Assembly (NCBI RefSeq): GCF_002813695.1
Contig: NZ_CP017768.1
Span: 558,001-622,000, forward strand
From: Methanobacterium subterraneum
GTDB taxonomy: Archaea > Methanobacteriota > Methanobacteria > Methanobacteriales > Methanobacteriaceae
DNA length: 64,000 nucleotides
Reading direction: 5' to 3'
Below, one piece after another: positions 42,133 through 60,613 of this stretch. Below the pieces are notes generated by a model that made no database searches, was not told where the DNA came from, and was given only the letters and a program-made list of their open reading frames with translations. How positions within the stretch are numbered: the stretch's first letter is position 1; each line of letters starts with the position of its first letter. The translations under genes were made by a program, and so were the position numbers.

Positions 42133-42140
42133 TTTATTTT
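42133..42140. repeat. Right 8-bp target site duplication of the IS element
   Basis: TTTATTTT, identical to the copy at 41147-41154. Confidence 0.85.
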
Positions 42141-42183
42141 TAATGCGAATTATGTTAGTTTCTATTTTTAATTAGAATTAGAT

Positions 42184-43446
42184 CTAGCTTCTATTTTTAA
42201 GTGTTGATGCTCGGCTGCCAGCAACATATCCGGTTGAAAAAGCCTGTTGAAGGTTATAACCTCCCCTTCGACCACATCCTGCTATTATTTCCCCTGCAAA
42301 ATATAATCCATCAACCAGTTTTGATTCCATAGTTTGGGGATTTATTTCTTTTTTCGTCACACCACCACAGGTGACCAGGGCTTTGTTCAGAGGAAGATGT
42401 CCATTTATGGTTAAAGGGAGGGCTTTTAATGTTTCCTGTAGGTGTAATCTCTCTTTTTTAGTGATCTGATTCAACTTTTTATGAGGATCAACTGAAATGG
42501 TTTTTAAGATGGGGTCAATGGTGCTGTTAGGAAGGTAGTTCTTCAAATAAGTTTTCAAACTCTTTTTACTGTTATTCTGGAAATCCTCCATCAACTGCCC
42601 TCCCAATCCATCCTGTTTGATTTCTGGTAGAAAATCAATGTATAGCTTCAGATCCCCATGTTTATCCATTAGTTCCACAATCATATGGCTCATATCCAGG
42701 ATAACTGGTCCAGAAACACCGAAATGGGTTAAAAGAAGGTTTCCTTGGGGAAATGCTATTTTTTTCCCTCCGTATCCTATCCTTAATCCCACATTTTCCA
42801 GAGTAACTCCCTTTAATTGATGCACCCATTCCTCTCGCACCCGTAGTGGAACACCCCCTGGTTTTAATTCGGTTATATGGTGACCTAATAATTTTGCAAT
42901 GTCCAGTCCATCTCCAGTGGAACCTGTAAATTTATAGGTAACTCCACCAGTTGCAATTATAACTTTATGGGCAGTAATTAACTCATGAGCCGCTGAAGAT
43001 AGTTTAAAAACTTTAGATATCTTTTGTAATTGTTTCATACGATAATTATAAAGAATTTTAACTCTGTATTCATCCAGTACCTTTTCTAAAACATCCACTA
43101 CTGATTTGGCATTTTCGGTAACAGGGAATACACGTCCTTCTTCTTCCACTTTCAATTCAAGTCCATTGCTTTTGAAGAAATCCATAAGATCTTGGTTGGA
43201 AAACTTAGTGAAGGCGTCTCGGTAAAATGCACCTTTTTTTCCAAATTTTTCCAGGAAAACTTTCAGATTAGCAGTATTGGTAAGGTTGCATCTGCCATTA
43301 CCAGTTAAAAGTAGTTTATGGCCTATTTTTTCATTCCTTTCCAGTAAAATTACTTTATTGCCCATTTGCGCCCCCTGAATAGCAGCCATACACCCTGCAG
43401 GTCCTGCTCCGATGACCGCAATGTCGTAGATTTTCATTATTATCAT
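42184..43446 (-). CDS. HI0933/BaiN-family NAD(P)/FAD-dependent oxidoreductase
   Basis: A 420-residue flavoprotein. The FAD-binding Rossmann motif is IAVIGAGPAGCMAAIQGAQM; NGRCNLTN, IIATGGVTYKFTGSTGDGLD and the C-terminal GGVTKKEINPQTMESK with GRRGGYNLQQAFSTGYVAG are hallmarks of the HI0933-like family. The physiological substrate in archaea is not known. It is downstream of the IS element on the opposite strand and intact. Confidence 0.87.
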   Translation of the reverse strand: MIIMKIYDIAVIGAGPAGCMAAIQGAQMGNKVILLERNEKIGHKLLLTGNGRCNLTNTANLKVFLEKFGKKGAFYRDAFTKFSNQDLMDFFKSNGLELKVEEEGRVFPVTENAKSVVDVLEKVLDEYRVKILYNYRMKQLQKISKVFKLSSAAHELITAHKVIIATGGVTYKFTGSTGDGLDIAKLLGHHITELKPGGVPLRVREEWVHQLKGVTLENVGLRIGYGGKKIAFPQGNLLLTHFGVSGPVILDMSHMIVELMDKHGDLKLYIDFLPEIKQDGLGGQLMEDFQNNSKKSLKTYLKNYLPNSTIDPILKTISVDPHKKLNQITKKERLHLQETLKALPLTINGHLPLNKALVTCGGVTKKEINPQTMESKLVDGLYFAGEIIAGCGRRGGYNLQQAFSTGYVAGSRASTLKNRS

Positions 43447-43663
43447 TTCCAGATATTTCTGAATTGAATGTGAGTGTTCCAGTTATAATTATCCGTAATG
43501 GACTTCAGTAATGTTTACATTTTTAAGAAGTTACATTAAAGATAAATCTTTAATTTATAATTAATTTTAATCATTCATGTTATTATTTTAAAGATAGGTT
43601 AAAAACAGGGAAAATTAAAAAAAATATGGATAAACTTTTTATCAACCTTACTAAAAGGTTGGA

Positions 43664-44983
<1,320 letters not shown>

Positions 44984-45370
44984 TCTAATTCACCTCGATT
45001 ATTATAATTTAAAGGGGTTAATCTTTTTATAAGTGATAACTCCTTCTTTTGAAATCTAATTAATTTTAATATCAGTCAGATATTAGTCATAAAATCTTTT
45101 AAAAAGTTTTTATTTAATTCAGATTTTAGATATTTAAAATTGTAGAATACCATTATTTAATTGTAGGTAAATGAACTGTACATAAAAAATCTCAACTAAT
45201 CCATTGCACCTATTGAAAATGATAATCTTATAATTTATTTACATCCTTACTATTATTAGATTTACTCTTCCTTAACTACTATCCTTGAAATCCTATATAT
45301 TTCATTTAACCTTGGCTGGGTTTTAAGACCAGTAGTTAAATGAAAAATGTACATTAAATCATGAACACAT
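44984..45370. other. Intergenic region between hisD and aspS
   Basis: About 390 AT-rich bases holding the aspS promoter and the end of the hisD unit. I see no stem-loop, repeat or gene. Confidence 0.5.
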
Positions 45371-46648
45371 TTAATCTTGGTCAAGACGTCTCTTGAATGA
45401 TTCGGCGTGGGCATATAAACCTTCATATTCTGCTAAAGGAATAACCACATCTTTCAGGCTGTTCAGACCTTCTCGGGAAAGTCTCTGTACCGTTGGTTTT
45501 TTAAGGAAGGACTCGGTGGAAAGTCCAGAGTACATCCGGGCACAGAAGGAGGTGGGTAGCACGTGGTTGGTACCGGAACCATAATCACCCGCAGCCACAG
45601 GGGTTAAATCTCCCAGGAAAATACTACCTGCATTTTTAATACCCTTAACCCGTTCTTCAGGGTCATGGGTCATGATGATCAAGTGTTCAGGTGCGTATTC
45701 ATTGGAAAAACTAACTGCTTCATCCATTGTACTCACCACGATTATAGATCCGTTTTCCTCAAGTGAATCGCTAATGATTTCTTTTCGCTTCATTGTGGGT
45801 AACTCTTCAGTGATTTTTTCGTTCACTGCAATGGCCAGTTTTGGGGATGTAGTCACCAGTACTGATGCTGCCTGGGGGTCGTGTTCGGCCTGGGCCATGA
45901 GATCCAGAGCTATGTAATCAGGATTACCAGTTTCATCGGCTATGATCAGTACCTCGGAGGGGCCTGCTGGGAAATCAATATCAACCTGACCATATACCAT
46001 TTTTTTAGCTGCAGTCACGAATATATTGCCAGGTCCGACTATTTTGTCCACAGCAGGTATGGTTTCTGTTCCGTAGGCCATTGCTGCAATGGCCTGTGCT
46101 CCCCCTACCCTGTAAACTTTATGGGCACCAGCGAGATAGGCCGTGGCGAGTACAATATCCTCTACTTTCCCATCAGGACCCGGTGGTGTGCAGCAGATGA
46201 TCTCATTTACCCCTGCCACCTTAGCTGGAATAACTGTCATGAGAATGCTGGAGGGATAAACTGCCCTTCCCCCGGGTATGTAACATCCCACCCTTTCCAA
46301 TGGGCGGATTATCTGGCCGGCAGTTACACCATTATCCACTTCCATGGACCAGTCATGGGGTAATTGGGCTTGGTGAAATTTACGAATATTGGATGAGGCC
46401 TTTTTAAGACTGTGGATTAAATCCTTGTCAATTCTTTTGACACTCTCTTTTAGTTCTTCTTGAGAGATGAGAAAATCTTTCAAATAAACTCCATCAAACT
46501 TTTCAGTGTATTGGCGGATTTTTTCATCCCCAGCATTCTTAACATCGTTCACAATGTCAGTTACAATGCCTATAACTGAATCAGCGTCTATCTGTGACCG
46601 CTGTAAGAGTTCCTTTATGTTGTTATCTTCAAGTTTTACGGTTTTCAT
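45371..46648 (-). CDS. hisD: Histidinol dehydrogenase
   Basis: About 425 residues; it oxidises histidinol to histidine with NAD in the last two steps of histidine synthesis. Signatures: [40 protein letters not shown], the zinc-site [22 protein letters not shown] and [20 protein letters not shown] use the Met that gives [10 protein letters not shown]; a few further in-frame residues upstream are possible. It is not next to other his genes here. Confidence 0.95.
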   Translation of the reverse strand: MKTVKLEDNNIKELLQRSQIDADSVIGIVTDIVNDVKNAGDEKIRQYTEKFDGVYLKDFLISQEELKESVKRIDKDLIHSLKKASSNIRKFHQAQLPHDWSMEVDNGVTAGQIIRPLERVGCYIPGGRAVYPSSILMTVIPAKVAGVNEIICCTPPGPDGKVEDIVLATAYLAGAHKVYRVGGAQAIAAMAYGTETIPAVDKIVGPGNIFVTAAKKMVYGQVDIDFPAGPSEVLIIADETGNPDYIALDLMAQAEHDPQAASVLVTTSPKLAIAVNEKITEELPTMKRKEIISDSLEENGSIIVVSTMDEAVSFSNEYAPEHLIIMTHDPEERVKGIKNAGSIFLGDLTPVAAGDYGSGTNHVLPTSFCARMYSGLSTESFLKKPTVQRLSREGLNSLKDVVIPLAEYEGLYAHAESFKRRLDQD

Positions 46649-46844
46649 TTTTTTAACCAATTATTGAGTAATTGTATAAGATGTAGGGGGAGTTGTTGTG
46701 AACTAATTAGTATTGTTTAATAGATCAGTCAAAACCTTTATTTGTAATCATAGGTAAACATTATTTTACCTACTATGCCCAGCACTGTTTAATACTTTAT
46801 ACCTTATGCTTATGGTTTTTCTGGGTATAGCTTTTGGTAAAAAG

Positions 46845-46852
46845 TTATATAT
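46845..46852 (+). promoter_or_regulatory. TATA box for the UPF0058/cDPG synthetase unit
   Basis: TTATATAT lies about 50 bp upstream of the start codon at 46900, in the divergent gap to hisD. Confidence 0.5.
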
Positions 46853-46876
46853 GCATGTTGGTCGAATCTTAATTAC

Positions 46877-47223
<347 letters not shown>

Positions 47224-47254
47224 TTAAAAAGGAACCCCTGGCTGGTGATACTAG

Positions 47255-48634
<1,380 letters not shown>

Positions 48635-48808
48635 AGCCATTCAGGAACATAAGAACAAATAAGCATAAACTATCGTTTTTACATATAAAAAAATAGATAA
48701 TGCTGTTTTTTACCTTTTTTTATTGGATGTTGGCAAATTTATATTCTTTTCCCAGGCATTGTAATGAACTTAGAATGAATTTTTAATCATTTTACTATTG
48801 GTGGTTAT

Positions 48809-49360
48809 TTGGAATCTACAGAATATGATATATTGAATTATGATAAACTAAAAAAACAGCTTTCTTTCAATTTTGCTGAAAATAAAGCCATAAATGATCT
48901 TAATATTAAACCGGATGCTTTTATACCAGTATTATTCTCCCTTAAATTCGGCGGAGACTGGAGTTTTAAAACCAGTGAACTGGAAGCTATGGCTGTGAAA
49001 GAGAAAATAACCCGTTACAATGAGAATACAGGGGAAGGATACACCTTGGAAAGAGTTACCCTCTTTGTGAATCCCTGTTTAATCTCCAATGAGGGTAAGG
49101 TTTTACGATTGGAAAAATGTGGGGCTAAAAATGAGCGTGAACTGGTGGAAAGACCTTTCAGGGTGAAACTCGATGCTGAGGATATAGTGCAAGCAGAGCT
49201 AAACCCAAAAATCATGGAAATAAGTCTTAAAAGGATTAAAGGCCCGTTGAGTTTTTCAGGATCCGCTGCTTATGGTGTTTCCCATGAAATAGAGCACTTG
49301 GCGGGATGTGAACGCACTGGCAAATTCCTATGGGAGTTTAAATATAGGGTGCAGGGATAA
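48809..49360 (+). CDS. Peptide deformylase-like metalloprotein
   Basis: A 183-residue protein starting with TTG behind GGTGG. The second half follows the peptide deformylase plan: a strand with NPCLISNEG, then [10 protein letters not shown] at the position of the EGCLS cysteine ligand, [13 protein letters not shown], and SHEIEHLAG, which keeps the HExxH zinc motif. The first motif (GxGLAA) is not evident. Archaea do not start proteins with formyl-Met, so a different amide substrate is likely. Identity as a PDF relative is my reading of these motifs. Confidence 0.55.
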   Translation: MESTEYDILNYDKLKKQLSFNFAENKAINDLNIKPDAFIPVLFSLKFGGDWSFKTSELEAMAVKEKITRYNENTGEGYTLERVTLFVNPCLISNEGKVLRLEKCGAKNERELVERPFRVKLDAEDIVQAELNPKIMEISLKRIKGPLSFSGSAAYGVSHEIEHLAGCERTGKFLWEFKYRVQG

Positions 49361-49523
49361 ATTTTTCATTTTTAGAGGAATTAAATTGTTAAAAAAATTA
49401 TGTCAATGTCCAAAAAGATTGTTTGGATATAAAGAACATTTTTTGTAATTTATCAAGATGAAAAATTTTATTAAAATCAGTATGAGATCAAAATATTATG
49501 GGAAAAAATCGACCTTTTTCAGG

Positions 49524-49742
49524 TTATCCAGGATATAAGTTTTTACCGAAGCTTTCCCTTTTCTCTATCTTCCCATCTTCATTATGGATAAATACTTCAA
49601 CGTTGTATCTTTTCCCCTCTTCCTCGGCAAATTCAATTGCTTTTTCTTTGCTGTCAAAATTTCCAGATGCCTTAACAGCCCCATCTCTTTTAACATCCCA
49701 GCCCCCTCTTCTACCAGTCACTACATGAATATTAGCAGCCAT
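49524..49742 (-). CDS. DUF2188-family small protein
   Basis: A 72-residue protein, MAANIHVVTGRRGGWDVKRD followed by DSKEKAIEFAEEEGKRYNVE and a short charged end. This strand-strand-helix-strand pattern with GGW.V is that of DUF2188 proteins, found widely and of unknown function. It is transcribed away from the thermosome gene. RBS AGGTG lies about 6 bp upstream. Confidence 0.8.
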   Translation of the reverse strand: MAANIHVVTGRRGGWDVKRDGAVKASGNFDSKEKAIEFAEEEGKRYNVEVFIHNEDGKIEKRESFGKNLYPG

Positions 49743-49871
49743 TTTTTCACCTCTTGATATCCTCTAAATACTTAATTAAGCCGTACTTTGCCTAAAATAT
49801 GTATTATAACATTTAAATAGATTGTCTTTTTTTTAAACATATTTGAGACAAAATCTGATGGGTTGAAAGCA

Positions 49872-49966
49872 AACTCAAATGTACTATCCTTATTAACTCA
49901 AATGTACTATCCTTATTAACTCAAATTGTATTATACTTACAAACTCAAAATGTACCTCCTAGTTAA
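49872..49966 (+). repeat. Four tandem 23-24-bp repeats upstream of the thermosome gene
   Basis: Two perfect copies (49872-49894, 49895-49917; core ACTCAAATGTACTATCC) followed by two degenerate copies to about 49966. The array ends about 30 bp upstream of the TATA box of the thermosome gene, a position suited to an activator or repressor in an archaeal promoter. Confidence 0.8.
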
Positions 49967-49992
49967 TAATGGTGAAAAAATCTGACATCCGC

Positions 49993-50032
<40 letters not shown>

Positions 50033-50058
50033 TTTGAGAAAAAAAGGAGATGATTAAT

Positions 50059-51688
<1,630 letters not shown>

Positions 51689-51693
<5 letters not shown>

Positions 51694-51707
51694 GTCCCCG
51701 ACTTACA
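51689..51707 (+). terminator. Stem-loop terminator overlapping the thermosome stop codon
   Basis: TGTAAGTC-CCC-GACTTACA forms a perfect 8-bp stem with a 3-base loop. It is followed at once by a run of T residues. The TAA stop lies inside the left arm. Confidence 0.8.
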
Positions 51708-51905
51708 TTTTTTTTATTTTTAAAAAATTTAATCTAGATTTTAAAATTATTCTCATTATCATGTTATTCTCATTATTTGCCCCTTACATTGAGGCACATT
51801 CTCCTTTCATTGTCACAAAATGTCAAAGAAGTTTGTATTATTTTTCCAGGGAGACCAGATCATTAATCTAACTGTCATTAAGAACCTAAATGTAAAAAAA
51901 TCTTC

Positions 51906-51929
51906 TTAGGTAATCCTAACTTTTATATA
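51906..51929 (+). promoter_or_regulatory. Putative metal-responsive operator and TATA box of the iron uptake operon
   Basis: TTAGGTAATCCTAA (51906-51919) is a perfect inverted repeat that resembles the half-sites bound by DtxR/IdeR-type regulators. TTTTATATA follows at 51921-51929. A protein bound here would cover the TATA box and block the operon that encodes the DtxR homologue itself and FeoB. Confidence 0.65.
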
Positions 51930-51962
51930 GTAATAAATCCACAGTATTTTAGGTGGCCCTAA

Positions 51963-52722
51963 ATGTCTTCTGAAAAATCATTAAGTGAAAATGCTGAAGA
52001 ATACCTTGAAGTTTTATACAAGCTCTCGTTGAAAAAGCGTCCGGTGAAGACTACCAAAATATCTAATATGTTAAATATATCCCCGGCTAGTGTTACCCAG
52101 ATGATAAAGAAACTTGAAAAAGATGGTTATGTTCATTACTCTCCCTATAAGGGTGTCACTCTTACTGAGGAAGGATATAAGATAGCTTCCAATATAACCA
52201 GAAAGCACAGACTTCTGGAGAGATTCCTTCACGATGTGCTTAAAATAAAAAAGGAAAAAGTTCATGATCAGGCTTGTGAAATGGAACACGTGCTTTCTGA
52301 TGATGCTGAACGAGCACTATGCCAACTTTTAGAAAATCCTGATGAGTGCCCTGATGATGAAGAACTCATACCAGTATGTGATTTTCAGTTTAAAACCTGT
52401 GAAGAATGCCGCATGCGTAGACAGGAAGAAGTCAATGAAGTGGGAAAACGTGATAAAAACCTGGTTTCCATAACTGATATGAAAAAAAAGGAAAAAGGCA
52501 AAGTTTCATTCATCAGGGGCGATTACAAAGTTATCCGGAGATTAATGGATATGGGAATCACTATGGGTGCTGAGATAAGCATCCTTGAAGTTGCTCCATT
52601 TAAGGGTCCTGTAGAACTACTGGTACGTGGATCTAACCTTGCCCTAGGGAGAAATATTGCTAAAAACGTTTTCGTAGAGATCATCCACGAAAACACACCA
52701 GAATCCAAAGGAGCAATAGCGC

Positions 52723-52730
<8 letters not shown>
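51963..52730 (+). CDS. DtxR-family metal-dependent regulator with C-terminal FeoA/SH3-like domain
   Basis: A 255-residue protein. Residues 8-75 form a winged HTH ([20 protein letters not shown]), then the DtxR dimerisation and metal region ([20 protein letters not shown] with His, Cys and Glu). A four-Cys stretch lies in the linker (about residues 122-148, including [11 protein letters not shown]). The final 75 residues are a FeoA/SH3-like domain ([20 protein letters not shown]). It should sense Fe(II) or Mn(II) and repress transcription. It overlaps the feoB start by 8 bp. Confidence 0.88.
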
Positions 52731-54726
<1,996 letters not shown>

Positions 54727-54860
54727 TCTTCCAATGTATGAATATCTTATCTTTTTAGGATTATAAGTTTAAAATTGTTGAAAAAATGAAATAAGTAAGT
54801 ATAAGCTTATCAGAAAGATCAGTTGAATAATAATTTGTGATGTAAATAGGTGATAATAAA

Positions 54861-55553
54861 ATGAAATGGTCGTTAGTAGCAATTGCCCTATTAGTGGTAA
54901 TTGTAGGTTATGCTGTGATCACTGTTTCTGGTGGTCCTTTCACTCCTTTAGGTAGAGTTGCGTTCGTTAAATTAGGGAACCCTGATTTTTATCCGGGGCA
55001 TCCTCACTCTGAACTTTTGTCCCAATATGCAGAGGATAGAGGCTCTAAATGTGCGTTGATATGTCACTTTGCCGGGAGTTCCAATTACCGTAGTTACCAG
55101 GATGGTAATGTGTTCATAATTGAATTAGCACTTATTGATACCCAAGGTACTGGTGCTGCTGACCCTACCAACTACTGGGATTCCTTCCAACTGGCTTTGT
55201 TCGGTGCTCCTGATGGCCGATATAAATATAAATCTGATGGAATGGTTTTTGACACATATGAAGAAGCAATGGAACATGTGTTCACCCTTGCTGAGAAACA
55301 CGGGCAGGAGGGCCCTATCCCTATTGCCTGGCATGGTAATGCCCGACAGGGAAATGCGGTGTTTATACAAGGATGTGGATTTCCCCTTTACTTCCATATA
55401 ATGCAAAAAACCTATGGAATGCTACCAGCCTACATTTACACATTTGCGGGTATGATTTTCCCCTATATGAATAACCCCTACCGGAATTTTGAGTTGGGGC
55501 ACGCTACAGAACTTCAGGAGCTTTACCAGGGTGGTGATTTGGATTATACTTAA
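54861..55553 (+). CDS. Secreted or membrane-anchored protein of unknown function
   Basis: A 230-residue protein with an N-terminal signal or anchor helix ([20 protein letters not shown]) and an external part rich in Tyr, His and Gly ([40 protein letters not shown]). Three Cys residues lie in CALICHFAG and QGCGFPL, possibly for metal or disulfide. I recognise no family. It starts 134 bp after feoB with AGGTGAT before the ATG. A role with the iron genes is possible but only by position. Confidence 0.55.
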   Translation: MKWSLVAIALLVVIVGYAVITVSGGPFTPLGRVAFVKLGNPDFYPGHPHSELLSQYAEDRGSKCALICHFAGSSNYRSYQDGNVFIIELALIDTQGTGAADPTNYWDSFQLALFGAPDGRYKYKSDGMVFDTYEEAMEHVFTLAEKHGQEGPIPIAWHGNARQGNAVFIQGCGFPLYFHIMQKTYGMLPAYIYTFAGMIFPYMNNPYRNFELGHATELQELYQGGDLDYT

Positions 55554-55602
55554 ATTCTAGTTTTTTGAAGGATAAAATAATTCTTTTTTCATCAAATTAA
55601 TT

Positions 55603-55654
55603 TATAATGATTAATCATAATCTATAATGATTAATAATAGTAATATATATATAG
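55603..55654 (+). promoter_or_regulatory. Repeated palindromic site and TATA box upstream of acs
   Basis: TATAATGATTAAT occurs at 55603-55615 and again at 55623-55635, a 20-bp period. The first copy lies within the palindrome ATGATTAATCAT (55607-55618). A TATA-like TAATATATATATAG starts at 55641. This arrangement suggests a regulator site just upstream of the acs promoter. Confidence 0.5.
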
Positions 55655-55720
55655 TAAGAACAACTTACTAATATACAGTCTTAAAAACACCATAAATTGC
55701 TAAAAAAGGGCGGATGAAAA

Positions 55721-57625
<1,905 letters not shown>

Positions 57626-57636
57626 GCATCAGCACT

Positions 57637-57658
57637 GGAAGAATCTTCCTTCCCTTTT
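57637..57658 (+). terminator. Stem-loop and T-run after acs
   Basis: GGAAGA-A-TCTTCC forms a short stem followed by TTCCCTTTTTT. A 10-bp direct repeat CTGGAAGAAT spans the acs stop region (57614 and 57635), perhaps a small local duplication. Confidence 0.45.
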
Positions 57659-57765
57659 TTGGGTTATAACTCTTTAGTAAATTAAAAGTTCCCAACTCGA
57701 TAGGAATTGGGTCAAATAAAAAATAGGAGTGATTAAATAAATAAGCCCTCCATGGGTGTGATATT

Positions 57766-58344
<579 letters not shown>

Positions 58345-58377
58345 AAAACATTCTGTTAAAGAATATCAATTTTATTT

Positions 58378-58450
58378 AAATAGCTAACCGCCTCCAGCTA
58401 TTTGAATATGTCGGCTTTCTCTGGTAATTTACCAGTGGAAGTCTTTTCTT
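58378..58450 (+). terminator. Two stem-loops after the acetate transporter gene
   Basis: AAATAGCT...AGCTATTT (58378-58403, 10-base loop) is followed by CTGGTAATTTACCAG (58421-58435) and a T-rich tract. Either could end the acs-transporter transcripts. Confidence 0.45.
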
Positions 58451-58967
58451 TTTCTGGGATTGCTTTGAATTGTTATTTGAATATATTTACAGATGAAGAT
58501 CTGCCCTTGTTTTTAATACATATCATATTATTTTGTTATATTGGTACAACAATATAATATTTTAATCTTCTATTATGATTTTGGGATAAATTAACCGAAT
58601 AATTGATATTATTGTATCAGAAATGAAAAGTAAAGTAAGAAAATAAGCTAAAACAAGAAAAAAGGTTATACATCTATTTTAAATCAAAGGGCCATTTTCT
58701 TTTTATATTCTGAAGAATATCCTTTACGAATTTCAATTTTAACAAGCAGACACATTTTATTAAACCTCTCGGTATTTACTTTAGAATTTCGTATTTTATC
58801 TACTGTTTACTATCCATTAATCTAAATAATTAATTCATGTTCTGATCTTTTTATGAAAAGATAACAATACTCCAAATCTTTCCAAACTGTGTCAAATCCA
58901 TAGAAGCTGTGTTCGATGTGAATTTTGTTCTTAATTAATATTAAATATTTTATTTTAAACCAAAATC
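58451..58967. other. Long AT-rich intergenic region with one inverted repeat
   Basis: About 520 bp without a gene. It contains TTGTTATATTGGTACAACAA (58533-58552), an 8-bp inverted repeat with one mismatch, closely related to the palindrome at 25064-25083. Nothing else stands out. Confidence 0.5.
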
Positions 58968-59014
58968 TTTATATAGTCTTGTTGACTACCAGTTATATAA
59001 CTGACTAATAAGTC
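58968..59014 (+). promoter_or_regulatory. TATA box and palindromic operators of the tetR cluster
   Basis: TTTATATA (58968-58975) is followed by the perfect palindrome CAGTTATATAACTG (58990-59003) and GACT-AATA-AGTC (59003-59014). The sites lie where transcription would start, as expected for self-repression by the TetR protein encoded next. Confidence 0.6.
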
Positions 59015-59071
59015 ATAAAATTGAAGGGACAGTCATGATTGGTTATCAGTTATGGTGTACGGGTGAATCAT

Positions 59072-59716
<645 letters not shown>

Positions 59717-59793
59717 AAATACCCTGGTCGAAATTCATGGAATTACTAGATTAGCTAATGAAAGTTATTTATTATTGTAAAGAGGCGTTAGAT

Positions 59794-60477
59794 ATGAATT
59801 ATAATGAATTGGGTGAAAAATTAAATGAACTTTTAAAATTGGAAAATACACCGGTAGCCATAAAATGGTCTGTTAAAGAACCCAAAAATATTGAAAAAGA
59901 AGAATGTAAATCAAGATTCTGCAGTAAACTTGAAAAAGCCATGAACGGTGAAATGTTCTATTCCACCTTAGACGAAGAGGAATGCATGGGTGGTGCAAGA
60001 TATTCAGGACTTAAAAGTATGAGTGAATACCCTCCAAATGTACAAAGCGGGGCATTCATGGTTCCTAGGGGCCTTTATAAGAACATCCCTGCAGTGCAAC
60101 GTTCAAGGAAAAATGAAACATACATAAACCCCGGGATTTTCCATGCAATTATCTTCGCCCCCCTCAATAAGGCAGAATTTGAGCCAGACGTGATATTAAT
60201 GGTCTCTAATGCAAAACAGGGGATGGAAATACTTCACGCCAATGCCTATGATTCAGGAACACATGGAATAGGTGCGGATGTAGCTCCAATATGCAGTTCA
60301 ATGGCTGCAACTCCGTACATGACTGGAAGAGTCACTTATGGATTTGGTGATGTTGCTTCAAGGCAAAACATGGGTATCAACCAAGAAGACATCATGGTTA
60401 GTATTCCTGGAAGCGAGTTGTGCCGCATAGTTTCTAATTTAGAAGAAATGCGAACTAAAGTGTTATTTAAGGAATGA
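59794..60477 (+). CDS. DUF169-family protein
   Basis: About 227 residues starting MNYNELGEKLNELLKLENTP, with AGAGGCG upstream of the ATG at 59794. It shows the DUF169 plan: PVAIKW near the start, Cys-rich ECKSRFCSKLEKA and DEEECMGGARYSGL in the first third, and EILHANAYDSGTHGIGADVA later. The five Cys could bind a metal or cofactor. Function of the family is unknown. It is the second gene of the TetR-led run. Confidence 0.85.
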   Translation: MNYNELGEKLNELLKLENTPVAIKWSVKEPKNIEKEECKSRFCSKLEKAMNGEMFYSTLDEEECMGGARYSGLKSMSEYPPNVQSGAFMVPRGLYKNIPAVQRSRKNETYINPGIFHAIIFAPLNKAEFEPDVILMVSNAKQGMEILHANAYDSGTHGIGADVAPICSSMAATPYMTGRVTYGFGDVASRQNMGINQEDIMVSIPGSELCRIVSNLEEMRTKVLFKE

Positions 60478-60613
60478 TTTTTAAGAATCATTATTTCTTT
60501 TTTTGAAATCATTCAAAAATAACCCATATTCCAAAATTAACCGAGATTTTAAACCCTTCGTTTAACTCACTAAAAAACTGTTATAATTGTAATTTGCCCT
60601 GCAAGTGATAACC

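Noticed and set aside
44984..45370. A possible RNA gene in the aspS-hisD spacer
   Set aside because: No tRNA-like arms, riboswitch core or GC-rich segment could be found.
48809..49360. A genuine peptide deformylase for translation
   Set aside because: The GxGLAA motif is absent and archaeal initiation does not use formyl-Met, so only a deformylase-like fold is claimed.
49498..49728. A plus-strand frame of 76 codons opposite the DUF2188 gene
   Set aside because: It is antisense to a well-formed family protein with its own ribosome site.
50050..50058. ATG at 50050 as the thermosome start
   Set aside because: It lies inside the GGAGATGAT ribosome site for the GTG at 50059, which gives the usual MAQLGGQ start.
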